Positions 24,040 to 31,876 of a DNA stretch of 32,903 bases are shown piece by piece. Made by a program: the position numbers and the translations under genes. Below the pieces are notes generated by a model. That model did no database searches and was not told where the DNA came from. It worked only from the letters and a program-made list of their open reading frames with translations. The first letter of the stretch is position 1. Each line of letters starts with the position of its first letter. The stretch lies in assembly GCA_031262365.1 (NCBI GenBank), contig JAISHW010000038.1, positions 1 through 32,903 of the forward strand, read 5' to 3'. Origin of the DNA: Lentimicrobiaceae bacterium (GTDB lineage: Bacteria; Bacteroidota; Bacteroidia; Bacteroidales; F082).

Positions 24040-24301
24040 ACAATGGATGCCGTTCTGCAACGGCATGACCGGAGGCTGGTCTGCAACAACGGCATGACAA
24101 GGACGGGAAAGTCATGCCGGCGAAGGTCGGAATCCATTGTGCAAATGAAACACTTTAGGGTGTCTCTAAAAATCCAAAATACTGCGTTACGCTCACTCGC
24201 CAAAATGCTCATTTACGCCAAGTAAACTCCGCTTTTGTCTCGGTCGCAAGCCTTGTCTTTTGAATTTTTAGAAGCTCCCTTTACACACTTTTTTGGATAC
24301 T
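24040..24301. repeat. Dispersed two-hairpin repeat, interrupted copy
   Basis: Holds ATGCCGTT/AACGGCAT (about 24047-24066), a partly duplicated second CAACGGCATGACAAGGAC stretch, the TGCCGGCGAAGGTCGG hairpin region and AATCCATTGTGCAAAT. Its tail is split: ACACTTTA before 24158 and TTTACACACTTTTTTGG after 24279, with the TIR element copy 3 between. This repeat and the inserted element account for the gene-free stretch between rubrerythrin and the serine hydrolase. Confidence 0.8.
24158..24279. mobile_element. Small TIR element, copy 3 (122 bp), with TTTA target duplication
   Basis: Left end GGGTGTCTCTAAAAATCCAA, right end ending GAATTTTTAGAAGCTCCC. The core is collinear with copies 1 and 2. 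It interrupts the ACTTTACACACTTTTTGG tail of the surrounding repeat, which is intact at 9071 and 19583. TTTA occurs on both sides (24154-24157 and 24280-24283) but only once in the intact copies, so it is a 4-bp target duplication. No transposase is encoded. Confidence 0.88.
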
Positions 24302-24312
24302 TCCAACGAGCA

Positions 24313-25851
24313 TTATTTGAGTTTTACAAATTCAAACTCGGTGAAATCGAAATCGGGATTATCAACAAATACTTCTAAGCCTTCCACTTTGCCGTCGCGA
24401 TTGATTTTGAATGTTACAAATCCTTTAGGAAGCGATGGTTGCGTGTCAAATTCAACTTGAAATGTGTCGTAATGCCAGTGTTTCATTTTTCCTTTGAAAA
24501 TAGGTGAATTTAAGAAATCTATTAATAATCCATCTCTCGTTTCAACAACTTGAATACTGTCGTAAAGCGGACAACCATAATAGCCCGTGTATGCATCGTT
24601 TTTGAGTGAAGGTTTTGTGTTGTTGACACGTGATTTTTCGATTTCAAGTACCTCGTCAGCAGCTATTTTCTCCATTGCGACTGAATTTCTAAGAAACAAT
24701 TCGTTCCAATTGGTTTGCGTTTCGTTTTCGAGTATAATATCTAAAAAATGATACATCATAGGAGTGTAAAGTCCTGATAACGAGTTTGTCATAATTACAA
24801 GTCCGATATTTGCTTCCGGAATAAACAAGGTTTGTGAAATCATGCCGTCATATCCGCCATTGTGCATCACGATTTTTTTACCTAAATAATCCATCAGCGA
24901 CCATCCCAAAGCATAAGCTCGGAAGTGTATCGAAGGCATGAGTTTCGACGGATAGACATTGTTTAATGTGCGCGGACGTTGTAATTCCCACATATTCTTG
25001 TCGCTAACCAATGTGTCTCCTCTGAAAATTCCATTCGAAAGATTCATTTGCAACCAATTTGCCATATCGTTTGCCGATGAAATCAATGCTCCTGCCGGTG
25101 CCATATTATCCCACGAAAGCCAAGGTATCTGTATTAATTCGCCGTTAACGTAAGTATGTGGTTGTGCAACATTTTCTTTCCCTTCGAGATCACTTACGTG
25201 CAATACCGAACGATTCATATTCAGTCGATCTAAAATTGATTCTTTAACAAAATCGTCCCAACTTTTTCCGGCAATCTGTGGAATCAGTTCACCGGCGGCG
25301 ATAAATAGAATATTTGAGTAACCGAAAGTGGTTCTGAAACCGTATTTAGGTTTTAAAAAACGTGCCTTTCGAATAACTTCTTCTCGTGTGTAATTGCTTC
25401 CATACCAGATCAAATCGCCCGAAAATGTTTCTAATCCGCTTCGATGGCTCAACAAATCTTCAACCGTCATTTCGTCCGAAACATAGGCATCGTAAAGTTC
25501 GAAATAAGGCATGTGTTTTCTGACTTTATCGGTCCACGATAGTTTATTTTGATCGACAAGCATTGCTAAAGCTGTGGCAGTGAACGCTTTCGTGTTGCTT
25601 GCTAAAGCAAAAAGTGTATTTTCATCAACCGCTTGTTTTGTTTTGATATCGGTGATTCCGTAACCTTTTGAAAGCAATATTTCGTCGCATGTAACAATAG
25701 CGACAGCCATTCCCGGAACATTCCACTGTTCTAAAGCAAGCGTAAAAATAGAATCTAACTTATTGATTTTCTGATTAAAATCTTGAGCTGTAACAGCTAC
25801 AACAGTAAAAAAGAAAAAAATAATGGAAAAGAGTAGATTTTTCTTATTCAT
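24313..25851 (-). CDS. Serine hydrolase, beta-lactamase class C/AmpH-like family
   Basis: Predicted exported penicillin-binding-like hydrolase of 512 residues. A signal peptide ends near TAQ (residue 23). The catalytic SxxK is SNTK (Ser85, Lys88) in FALASNTKAFTATALAML. The second motif is a tyrosine in FGYSN and the third is HNGGYDGM in place of KTG. From about residue 400 a separate C-terminal DUF3471-like beta domain follows (YTGYYGCPLYDSIQVVE onward). The true substrate is unknown: family members are esterases, D-aminopeptidases or peptidoglycan hydrolases, and resistance should not be assumed. Its start overlaps the sirtuin gene by eight bases. Confidence 0.88.
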   Translation of the reverse strand: MNKKNLLFSIIFFFFTVVAVTAQDFNQKINKLDSIFTLALEQWNVPGMAVAIVTCDEILLSKGYGITDIKTKQAVDENTLFALASNTKAFTATALAMLVDQNKLSWTDKVRKHMPYFELYDAYVSDEMTVEDLLSHRSGLETFSGDLIWYGSNYTREEVIRKARFLKPKYGFRTTFGYSNILFIAAGELIPQIAGKSWDDFVKESILDRLNMNRSVLHVSDLEGKENVAQPHTYVNGELIQIPWLSWDNMAPAGALISSANDMANWLQMNLSNGIFRGDTLVSDKNMWELQRPRTLNNVYPSKLMPSIHFRAYALGWSLMDYLGKKIVMHNGGYDGMISQTLFIPEANIGLVIMTNSLSGLYTPMMYHFLDIILENETQTNWNELFLRNSVAMEKIAADEVLEIEKSRVNNTKPSLKNDAYTGYYGCPLYDSIQVVETRDGLLIDFLNSPIFKGKMKHWHYDTFQVEFDTQPSLPKGFVTFKINRDGKVEGLEVFVDNPDFDFTEFEFVKLK

Positions 25852-26599
25852 ATATTAATTTTTGAAAATATTTATCGATTTCTGGTAATATTTCTCCCGA
25901 TTTTCCTTGCAAAAAGATATCGGTTGTGTGTGAGGTGTATTTCGAGGGTTCGCGATTGATTTCGATGATGGTTGCGCCTTGATTTTTAGCAATTTCCGGA
26001 AGAAAATTTGCAGGAGCAACGTCGCCGGAAGTGCCAATAATAAAAAACAGATCGCATTTCGAAGCGGCATTAAATGATTTATTGTAAGCGTCTTGCGGTA
26101 TTCCTTCACCGAAAAACACAAAATCAGGTTTTAATATGAATTTGCACTTTGGACAAGTTGGCGGTTTGTTGTTCAGTATCATATCTTTAACTTGAAAATA
26201 CGACCGACATTGCGAGCAAACCAAACGTGATGAATTGCCGTGAAATTCAAAAACAGTTTCCGAACCGGCAAGTGCGTGCAAATTGTCAATATTTTGTGTA
26301 ATTAAAGCTTTAAGTAATCCTTCTGATTCCCATTTTGCCAAGGTTTTATGTCCTTCATTAGGGTGTTTCTGTTCGAAAAAATCATAGAAAATTTCTTTAA
26401 TCACTTGCCATGATTTTTCGGGATATTGGTAATAGTAATCAATTTCTAAAGTTCGTGGATCGTACTGATTATACAAACCGTCATCGCCTCTAAAAGGAGG
26501 TATTCCACTTTCAACCGACACGCCGGCACCGGTAAAAGCGACAAGGTATTTTGATTTGAGTAAAAGTTTAGATACTTCTTGTATTTTATTTTGAATCAT
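25844..26599 (-). CDS. Sir2-family NAD-dependent protein deacylase
   Basis: Removes acetyl or other acyl groups from lysines, consuming NAD. The 251-residue protein has the NAD-binding GAGVSVESGIPPFRG, TQNIDNLH, the catalytic histidine in FEFHGN, two zinc CxxC pairs (CSQC, CPKC), then GTSGDVAPANFLPEIA and IEINRE. The frame extends to 26644 but would then overlap the guaD end. ATG 26599, four bases after the guaD stop, is the better start. It is followed with an eight-base overlap by the serine hydrolase gene. Confidence 0.93.
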   Translation of the reverse strand: MIQNKIQEVSKLLLKSKYLVAFTGAGVSVESGIPPFRGDDGLYNQYDPRTLEIDYYYQYPEKSWQVIKEIFYDFFEQKHPNEGHKTLAKWESEGLLKALITQNIDNLHALAGSETVFEFHGNSSRLVCSQCRSYFQVKDMILNNKPPTCPKCKFILKPDFVFFGEGIPQDAYNKSFNAASKCDLFFIIGTSGDVAPANFLPEIAKNQGATIIEINREPSKYTSHTTDIFLQGKSGEILPEIDKYFQKLIYE

Positions 26600-26603
26600 A
26601 TAT

Positions 26604-27086
26604 TTAGTATGAAATCTTATTTTCAGTCTCTTTCCACGAATCAAAGATTTTCATCGCATCATTTTGAAGTATTCGAGCGGTTTTCAAATTACGTTTCGCA
26701 ATATTCAAATTCAGTTGGTCGTAAATATAAGAATCGTCGAAACCTGCATCGGCAGCATCTTCGCGTGAACAAGCAAAGTAAAGTTTTTCGGGACGTGCCC
26801 AGTAAATAGCACCCAGACACATCGGACATGGTTCGCAGGTGGAATAAATTTCGCAACCGTCTAACTGAAATGAATTCAGATTTTTACAGGCATCGCGAAT
26901 CGCTTCTACTTCGGCATGTGCAGTCGGGTCGTTTTTCGTAGTTACTTTATTAGCTCCTTGCCCGATAATTTTACCATTTTTTACAACAACAGCAGCAAAA
27001 GGACCTCCTTGTTTCTCTTTTATATTGTTAAGAGCTAATGAAATAGCTTGTTTCATGAATGTGTTTTGTTGTTCGTTGTTTTCCAT
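26604..27086 (-). CDS. guaD: Guanine deaminase
   Basis: Converts guanine to xanthine in purine salvage. The 160-residue protein is a cytidine-deaminase-fold enzyme with zinc and catalytic residues in TAHAEVEAI (His, Glu) and CEPCPMCLGAIYWARP (two Cys). The tail DAADAGFDDSYIYDQLNL and the C-terminal FDSWKE region resemble Bacillus GuaD rather than TadA, which lacks this extension; a TadA assignment is therefore less likely. It lies 40 bases after aat and four bases before the sirtuin gene, with a perfect palindrome in its upstream gap. Confidence 0.85.
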   Translation of the reverse strand: MENNEQQNTFMKQAISLALNNIKEKQGGPFAAVVVKNGKIIGQGANKVTTKNDPTAHAEVEAIRDACKNLNSFQLDGCEIYSTCEPCPMCLGAIYWARPEKLYFACSREDAADAGFDDSYIYDQLNLNIAKRNLKTARILQNDAMKIFDSWKETENKISY

Positions 27087-27088
27087 GT

Positions 27089-27120
27089 CAAAAGTGTTTT
27101 TGTTCCGTAAAATTACGGAA
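27089..27120 (-). promoter_or_regulatory. Palindrome and weak promoter before guaD
   Basis: TTCCGTAA (27103-27110) and TTACGGAA (27113-27120) form a perfect inverted repeat around AA. No T run follows on either strand, so it does not look like a terminator. On the minus strand CACTTTTG (27096-27089), one base from TAnnTTTG, lies downstream, which puts the palindrome where the -33 region would be. It could be an operator. Confidence 0.35.
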
Positions 27121-27126
27121 ATTTTA

Positions 27127-27846
27127 TCAAATAGTTTTGATGACTTCTATTCGTTTTGCAGAGTCATCGCCCCAATTTCCTAATAAAGTTGGCTTAAAAA
27201 CATGTTTTTCAAGCAATTTCAAAAATTGTTTTCGAGAAATTGTATAGGCTCCTAAACTCCTCAAATGATTTGTATCTTGTTGCGCATCAATGAGTTGAAA
27301 TTCGTTTTCGTGTAGAAATTTACATAAATGAACAAAAGCAACTTTTGAAGCATCGGTGCTGGTATGAAACATCGACTCGCCAAAGAAAACATTTCCTAAC
27401 GAAAGACCGTATAAACCTCCTGTAAGTTCTTGATTTTTATAAACTTCTACCGAGTGAGCGATGCCTATTTCGTGCAATTTCGTGTATGATTTTATGATAT
27501 CGTTAGTGATCCATGTTCCTTGTGATCCTTTGCGTTTTGTTTGCGCACAACAGTGAATTATTTGTTCGAAATTGGTATCGAATCGGACTTCAAAAGTGTT
27601 GTTTTTCAGTGTTTTTCTTAAGCTTTTCGAAATTTTTATATCTTCCGGTCGCAATACCAAACGCGGATCGGGCGAATACCAAACAATCGGTTCGCCTTCG
27701 TTATACCAAGGAAAAATACCATTTATATAAGCGTTGATCAAACGATTAATAGATAAATCGCCTCCTACGGCAACAATGCCTTCTTCTGTGGCTTCTTCGA
27801 CAGGAGGAAATCCTAAATAATCATCTGATAATAGATAGATAGTCAA
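27127..27846 (-). CDS. aat: Leucyl/phenylalanyl-tRNA-protein transferase
   Basis: Adds Leu or Phe to proteins with N-terminal Arg or Lys, marking them for ClpAP degradation by the N-end rule. The 239-residue protein shows the family signatures GIVAVGGDLSINRLINAY, GIFPWYNEGEPIVWYSPDP, GSQGTWITNDI, GIAHSVEVY and GGLYGLSLGNVFFGESMF. Length is normal. It is 27 bases downstream of the aminotransferase gene and upstream of guaD, in one minus-strand run. Confidence 0.95.
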   Translation of the reverse strand: MTIYLLSDDYLGFPPVEEATEEGIVAVGGDLSINRLINAYINGIFPWYNEGEPIVWYSPDPRLVLRPEDIKISKSLRKTLKNNTFEVRFDTNFEQIIHCCAQTKRKGSQGTWITNDIIKSYTKLHEIGIAHSVEVYKNQELTGGLYGLSLGNVFFGESMFHTSTDASKVAFVHLCKFLHENEFQLIDAQQDTNHLRSLGAYTISRKQFLKLLEKHVFKPTLLGNWGDDSAKRIEVIKTI

Positions 27847-27873
27847 TTAAATAAATATAATTATTAAAACATT

Positions 27874-29067
27874 TTATTGAATACTTTCATCTAATGCCGA
27901 ATAAACCAATTCGATGGTCTTATCAATCTCAGAATCAGTGATTGTAAGTGGCGGGGCGATACGAAAAGCGTTGTTGTCGAACAAAAATTGATCGACAATC
28001 AATCGGTGTTTTCGTATCGACTTCATCAATTTATTTATGTCAATTGATTTAATAACTTGTATACCAAGCATTAATCCAATTCTCCTAATATTTTCTACAG
28101 CATGATGTTGAATAAGTTCATCTACATAACGTTGTCCTTTTGTTTCGGCTTGTTCGATAAGTTTTTCATCTAATAATACTTGTAAGCTAGCCAATGCTGC
28201 AGCACAGCTAACCGGATGTCCGCCAAAAGTTGTAATATGTCCAAGTTCCGGATTGAAAGTCAGCGATTTCATTTTTTCTGCCGATGAAATAAATGCACCA
28301 ATCGGCATGCCGCCACCCATTGCTTTTGCCAAACAAAGAATATCAGGGACGACATCAAAACATTGAAAAGCAAACAGTTTTCCTGTACGCCCGAATCCCA
28401 TTTGGATTTCGTCGAAAATCAAAATCGTTCCTGTTTTGTTACAACGTGCTCTTAATGCCTTTAAATAGTTTTTTTCGGGAATAATAATACCTGCTTCTGC
28501 TTGTACCGGTTCTATTAATACACAAGCAGTTTTGTCCGTTATTTGAAGTAGTTGTTCAGTATTGTTGAAGTCTAAGAAACGTATTGCCGGAAGCAAAGGT
28601 CTGAATGCATTTTTAAGCTCTTCGTTGCCGAGCATACTCAAAGCACCCATTGTTCCACCATGATACGCATTTTTAAAGCCAATCATTTCGGCGCGCCCGG
28701 TCAAGCGTTTCGCTAATTTCAAAGCACCTTCGATAGCTTCGCTTCCCGAGTTGACAAAAAACACCGAATTTAACGATTCGGGAAGCTGTTTAGTCAACAG
28801 TTCAGCGAGGCGTACTTGAGGCGATTGTACAAATTTTCCATAAACCATCAAGTGCATGTAATCGTTTAACTGATTTTTTACCGCTTCGACAACACGTGGA
28901 TGCAAATGTCCGACATTGCTTACCGAAACACCTGAAACCAAGTCGATGTATTCATTTCCTTCGTTATCATAGAGATAGATTCCTTTTGCGCGGACAATTT
29001 CGATCGGATCGTGTACAACAGAAGGTGTGGCTAAATGTGCTTGAAAAATTTGCCTGTTTGTTAACAT
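27874..29067 (-). CDS. Class III (acetylornithine/aspartate-family) aminotransferase
   Basis: PLP-dependent aminotransferase of 397 residues in the acetylornithine/ornithine/GABA transaminase family. Visible motifs are VSGVSVSNVGHLHPRVVEAV, FFVNSGSEAIEGALKLAKR, the PLP aspartate in LIFDEIQMGFGRTG, and the Schiff-base lysine in CLAKAMGGGMPIGAF, then TTFGGHPVSCAAAL. The frame opens at 29118, but that lies in the -33 box of a strong promoter (29119-29088). ATG 29067 is therefore taken. No arginine-biosynthesis genes are adjacent, so the substrate is not assigned. First gene of the aat-guaD-sirtuin-hydrolase run. Confidence 0.88.
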   Translation of the reverse strand: MLTNRQIFQAHLATPSVVHDPIEIVRAKGIYLYDNEGNEYIDLVSGVSVSNVGHLHPRVVEAVKNQLNDYMHLMVYGKFVQSPQVRLAELLTKQLPESLNSVFFVNSGSEAIEGALKLAKRLTGRAEMIGFKNAYHGGTMGALSMLGNEELKNAFRPLLPAIRFLDFNNTEQLLQITDKTACVLIEPVQAEAGIIIPEKNYLKALRARCNKTGTILIFDEIQMGFGRTGKLFAFQCFDVVPDILCLAKAMGGGMPIGAFISSAEKMKSLTFNPELGHITTFGGHPVSCAAALASLQVLLDEKLIEQAETKGQRYVDELIQHHAVENIRRIGLMLGIQVIKSIDINKLMKSIRKHRLIVDQFLFDNNAFRIAPPLTITDSEIDKTIELVYSALDESIQ

Positions 29068-29087
29068 ATTGTCGATTTTAAGTGCTG

Positions 29088-29119
29088 CAAAACTACCATT
29101 AAAGATTAATTTCGACAAA
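29088..29119 (-). promoter_or_regulatory. Promoter of the aminotransferase-aat-guaD gene run
   Basis: On the minus strand: TTTG (29119-29116), 20 bases, TAGTTTTG (29095-29088). A consensus Bacteroidetes promoter with a predicted start near 29080, 13 bases before ATG 29067. Confidence 0.7.
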
Positions 29120-29137
29120 TTTGAATGGATTTGGTTT

Positions 29138-29145
29138 TACCTTTG
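29138..29145 (+). promoter_or_regulatory. -7 element of the SDR-truA pair
   Basis: TACCTTTG fits TAnnTTTG, 19 bases before the SDR ATG. The -33 candidates are off-spacing. It is back-to-back with the aminotransferase promoter. Confidence 0.45.
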
Positions 29146-29164
29146 TGGCTAAAATTTAAGCATC

Positions 29165-29968
29165 ATGAAAGATAAAGTAGTCGTCATTACAGGTGCATCA
29201 TCGGGAATCGGGGAGGCTTTGGCTGTCGAAGCGGCAAAACAAGGTGCCATGGTTGTTATGGGCGCTCGAAATGTTGAAAAATTACAAGTTTTAGCAGAAC
29301 AGATTCGGACTAAAGGCGGACAAGTTACATTTGTAGAAATGGACGTAACGCAAGAGGAAGATTGTAAACGCTTGATAGAAAGTGCTGTAACGGCTTTTGG
29401 TCGAATTGATGTGTTGATTAACAACGCCGGAATATCGATGCGTGCGCTTTTCGAAGAACTTGATTTAAGCGTTTTGAAAAAATTGATGGATACGAATTTC
29501 TGGGGGACGGTTTATTGTACAAAATACGCCTTTCCTTATATTTTACAATCGAAAGGATCGATAGTAGGTGTTTCGTCTATTGCCGGTTTCAAAGGCTTGC
29601 CGGGGCGCACAGGTTATTCGGCTTCGAAATTCGCAATGCATGGTTTTTTAGAATCGTTGCGCACCGAAAACCTAAAAAAAGGCATTCACGTCATGATTGC
29701 TTGTCCGGGATTTACGGCTTCAAATATTCGCAATACGGCACTTGTTGCTGATGGAACACAGCAAGGCGAAACACCACGCGATGAAGATAAAATGATGTCG
29801 GCATCAGCCGTTGCTATCCATATTTTGAAAGCGATAGACAAACGCAAACGTACTTTAGTGCTCACATTGCAAGGGAAAACGACTGTTTTGGCTTCTAAAA
29901 TCATTCCGGGAATAGCTGAAAAGTTGGTATTTAATCACATGTCGAAAGAACCTAATTCGCCATTTTAA
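29165..29968 (+). CDS. Short-chain dehydrogenase/reductase
   Basis: NAD(P)-dependent oxidoreductase of 267 residues with the classical SDR layout: VVITGASSGIGEALA cofactor loop at residues 5-19, INNAGIS near 83, the catalytic serine in VSSIAG and YSASKFAMHGFLESL supplying Tyr and Lys. The sequence before the C-terminus (TLQGKTTVLASKIIPGIAEK) is hydrophobic and could touch the membrane, as in DHRS7-like SDRs. Substrate unknown. It is followed 20 bases later by truA, so they are probably co-transcribed. Confidence 0.9.
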   Translation: MKDKVVVITGASSGIGEALAVEAAKQGAMVVMGARNVEKLQVLAEQIRTKGGQVTFVEMDVTQEEDCKRLIESAVTAFGRIDVLINNAGISMRALFEELDLSVLKKLMDTNFWGTVYCTKYAFPYILQSKGSIVGVSSIAGFKGLPGRTGYSASKFAMHGFLESLRTENLKKGIHVMIACPGFTASNIRNTALVADGTQQGETPRDEDKMMSASAVAIHILKAIDKRKRTLVLTLQGKTTVLASKIIPGIAEKLVFNHMSKEPNSPF

Positions 29969-29988
29969 TCAACGGAAAAGGAACTAAA

Positions 29989-30759
29989 ATGCGTTATTTT
30001 GTTCATTTGTCTTACAACGGCGCGGCTTATCATGGATGGCAAGCACAAGAAAATGCGCCGAGCGTGCAAGCGGAAATCGAAAAATGTTTGGGTTTGAAAG
30101 CCAAAGAAACGATTTCTTTGACCGGTTGCGGACGTACCGATACAGGCGTGCATGCGCGTAATTTTTTTGCGCATTTCGATTCTGAAACGCAATTTACGGA
30201 GCACGAATTGGTACATTTGACCGAAAAAGTGAACGCCTTTTTACCTCCTGACATTGTGATCCACCATATTTGGCAAGTTGAAAATGATTTTCATGCACGT
30301 TTTGATGCTCAAAAGCGCACCTATCATTACTATATTTCGCAATATAAAAATCCTTTCCGAATAGCTGATTCCTATTATATTTACGGTGATTTGAATGTTC
30401 CGTTGATGCAGAAAGCAGCTAATATGCTTTTTGAATATGATGATTTTACGAGTTTCGCGAAGTTACATTCACAAACGCGAACAAATTTGTGTAAAATCTA
30501 CGCGGCACACTGGTTTGACGAAAATGGCATGTTGATTTTTCGTATTTCGGCGAACCGATTTTTACGTAATATGGTACGTTCGATTGTTGGTACGCTGCTC
30601 GAAGTAGGAAAAGGAAAACTGAGTCTGAACGATTTTCGAAGTATCATCGAAGCAAAAGACCGTTGTTTTGCAGGTTTTTCGGCTCCGGCTCACGCACTTT
30701 TTTTAGAAGAAGTGGTTTACGAAGGAATAAATGATGCGTTAGGTGCAATACATAATTGA
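29989..30759 (+). CDS. truA: tRNA pseudouridine(38-40) synthase TruA
   Basis: Isomerises uridines 38-40 in the anticodon arm of many tRNAs. The 256-residue protein has YFVHLSYNGAAYHGWQAQEN at the N-terminus, the catalytic aspartate in CGRTDTGVHARNFFAHFD, FHARFDAQKRTYHYYI, and the C-terminal RISANRFLRNMVRSIVGTLL. Length and motifs are all normal. Confidence 0.96.
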   Translation: MRYFVHLSYNGAAYHGWQAQENAPSVQAEIEKCLGLKAKETISLTGCGRTDTGVHARNFFAHFDSETQFTEHELVHLTEKVNAFLPPDIVIHHIWQVENDFHARFDAQKRTYHYYISQYKNPFRIADSYYIYGDLNVPLMQKAANMLFEYDDFTSFAKLHSQTRTNLCKIYAAHWFDENGMLIFRISANRFLRNMVRSIVGTLLEVGKGKLSLNDFRSIIEAKDRCFAGFSAPAHALFLEEVVYEGINDALGAIHN

Positions 30760-30794
30760 TTGTCCCGACAGCTGAAAAAAATCCTGAAAAATAT

Positions 30795-30825
30795 TTTGAT
30801 AATGTTACCTAATTAGCTAACTTTG
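30795..30825 (+). promoter_or_regulatory. Promoter of the higBA pair with candidate operator
   Basis: TTTG (30795-30798), 19 bases, TAACTTTG (30818-30825). An 18-bp near-palindrome, GTTACCTAATTAGCTAAC (30804-30821), lies between the boxes and overlaps the -7 element; 16 of 18 positions are symmetric. This fits autorepression by the HigA-like antitoxin. Confidence 0.7.
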
Positions 30826-30851
30826 TGCCGGATTTGATACCATTCAAACGA

Positions 30852-31208
30852 ATGAACAAAGAATTTATTAGGGAAATATTTTATTACGAAAATCATTATT
30901 TGGACTTTTTTGCCACGCTGAGACCCGAAGTCCAAAAAAAGTTCAACTATACATTGCAACTTATCGCAACCATTGATCGAATTCCTGAAAAATACTTCAA
31001 GTATATGATCAATTCCTCCGGAATTTATGAAATCAGAGTGGAAGTCGGGTCGAATATTTATCGGGTTTTCAGTTTTTTCGACAAAGGAAATTTGATTATT
31101 TTGGTTAACGGCTTCCAAAAGAAAACGCAGAAAACGCCACAAAAGGAACTTGAATTGGCAGAACACCTTAAAAAACAATATTATAATGAACAAAAGAACA
31201 AAAAATAG
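30852..31208 (+). CDS. higB: HigB/RelE-superfamily toxin
   Basis: Predicted ribosome-dependent mRNA interferase of a type II toxin-antitoxin pair. The 118-residue protein resembles the phage Gp49-like HigB group: a helical start (FATLRPEVQKKFNYTLQLIA), then IYEIRVEVGSNIYRVFSFFD and LIILVNGFQKKTQKTPQKEL, the usual beta-sheet with basic residues, then a Lys-rich tail. A longer frame starts with GTG at 30825, but that codon is the last base of the -7 promoter box and onward, so ATG 30852 is correct. Its 3' end overlaps the antitoxin start by 23 bases, toxin first, as in HigBA. Confidence 0.85.
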   Translation: MNKEFIREIFYYENHYLDFFATLRPEVQKKFNYTLQLIATIDRIPEKYFKYMINSSGIYEIRVEVGSNIYRVFSFFDKGNLIILVNGFQKKTQKTPQKELELAEHLKKQYYNEQKNKK

Positions 31209-31497
31209 TAAACTGACCGCCTTTTCCGATCACTTGGACGAACAGTATGGAAAACGAGGAACTGTGAAACGTGAACAGTACGAAGAAGAATTTGAAGCCT
31301 TTAAATTGGGCGTAATGATTCAGGAACTCCGTAAAAAACAAGGTTTAACACAAGAGCAACTTGCTGAAAAATGCGGAACGACCAAAACGTATATCTCACG
31401 GATTGAGAACAACGCAAGCGACATCCGACTTTCTACGCTGATGCGGATTATCCGAGAAGGATTGGGAGGAAATTTAAGGTTGAGCGTATTACATTGA
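31186..31497 (+). CDS. higA: HigA/XRE-family antitoxin
   Basis: Predicted DNA-binding antitoxin of 103 residues. The XRE helix-turn-helix is in the C-terminal half (about 45-95): IQELRKKQGLTQEQLAEKCG, TKTYISRIENNASDIRLSTL. The N-terminal 40 residues are charged (YEEEFEAFKLG) and probably contact the toxin. ATG 31186 is chosen over 31150 because the protein then begins MNKRTKNSK and keeps a short overlap with the toxin gene. It likely binds the palindrome at 30804-30821. Confidence 0.87.
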   Translation: MNKRTKNSKLTAFSDHLDEQYGKRGTVKREQYEEEFEAFKLGVMIQELRKKQGLTQEQLAEKCGTTKTYISRIENNASDIRLSTLMRIIREGLGGNLRLSVLH

Positions 31498-31517
31498 AAT
31501 CTGTACAGTTCCTATGT

Positions 31518-31789
31518 AAAGGCAAGGAATAAGGTATTGCTTGTTTGTACAATGGATTCCGACCTTCGTCGGAATGACTTTTCGTCCTTGTCATGCCGTT
31601 GCAGACCGGCATCCACTGTAAAGGAAAGGCAAGAATAAGTTGTTGCTTGTTTGCACAATGGATTCCGACCTTCGTCGGAATAACTTTTTGTCCTTGTCAT
31701 GCCGTTGCAGAACGGCATCCACTGTAAAGGAAAGGCAAGAATAAGGTATTGCTTATTCGTACAATGGATTCTGACCTTCGTCGGAATAA
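31518..31789. repeat. Tandem array of the two-hairpin repeat (about 2.6 units of 106-107 bp)
   Basis: Unit markers GGCAAG recur at 31521, 31628 and 31734. Each full unit has the ATTCCGAC/GTCGGAAT hairpin and the ATGCCGTT/AACGGCAT hairpin (ATGCCGTTGCAGACCGGCAT in unit 1), in reverse orientation to the copies at 19485 and 24040. The last unit stops after the first hairpin. Units differ by a few bases only, so the duplication is fairly recent. Confidence 0.85.
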
Positions 31790-31876
31790 CATACACGGCA
31801 CTTCGTGTTTCTGGATTGCTTCGGTTGCTTCGACTACGCTCAGCAAACCTACTCACAAATAACATACACGGCACTT
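31785..31876. repeat. 19-bp direct repeat flanking a GC-richer insert
   Basis: AATAACATACACGGCACTT occurs at 31785-31803 and again at 31858-31876. Between them lies CTTCGACTACGCTCAGC (31829-31845), a sequence that resembles a repeat commonly seen in bacterial intergenic DNA. Confidence 0.75.

Noticed and set aside
24313-25851. Beta-lactamase resistance gene
   Set aside because: SxxK, Tyr and HNG motifs plus a C-terminal extra domain fit the wider serine hydrolase family; nothing shows antibiotic hydrolysis.
26604-27086. tRNA adenosine deaminase TadA
   Set aside because: The DAADAGFDDSYIY tail and 160-residue layout fit guanine deaminase better.
31518-31789. Possible CRISPR array
   Set aside because: The regular repeats are units of about 107 bp with the whole unit conserved; there are no unique spacers between short identical repeats.
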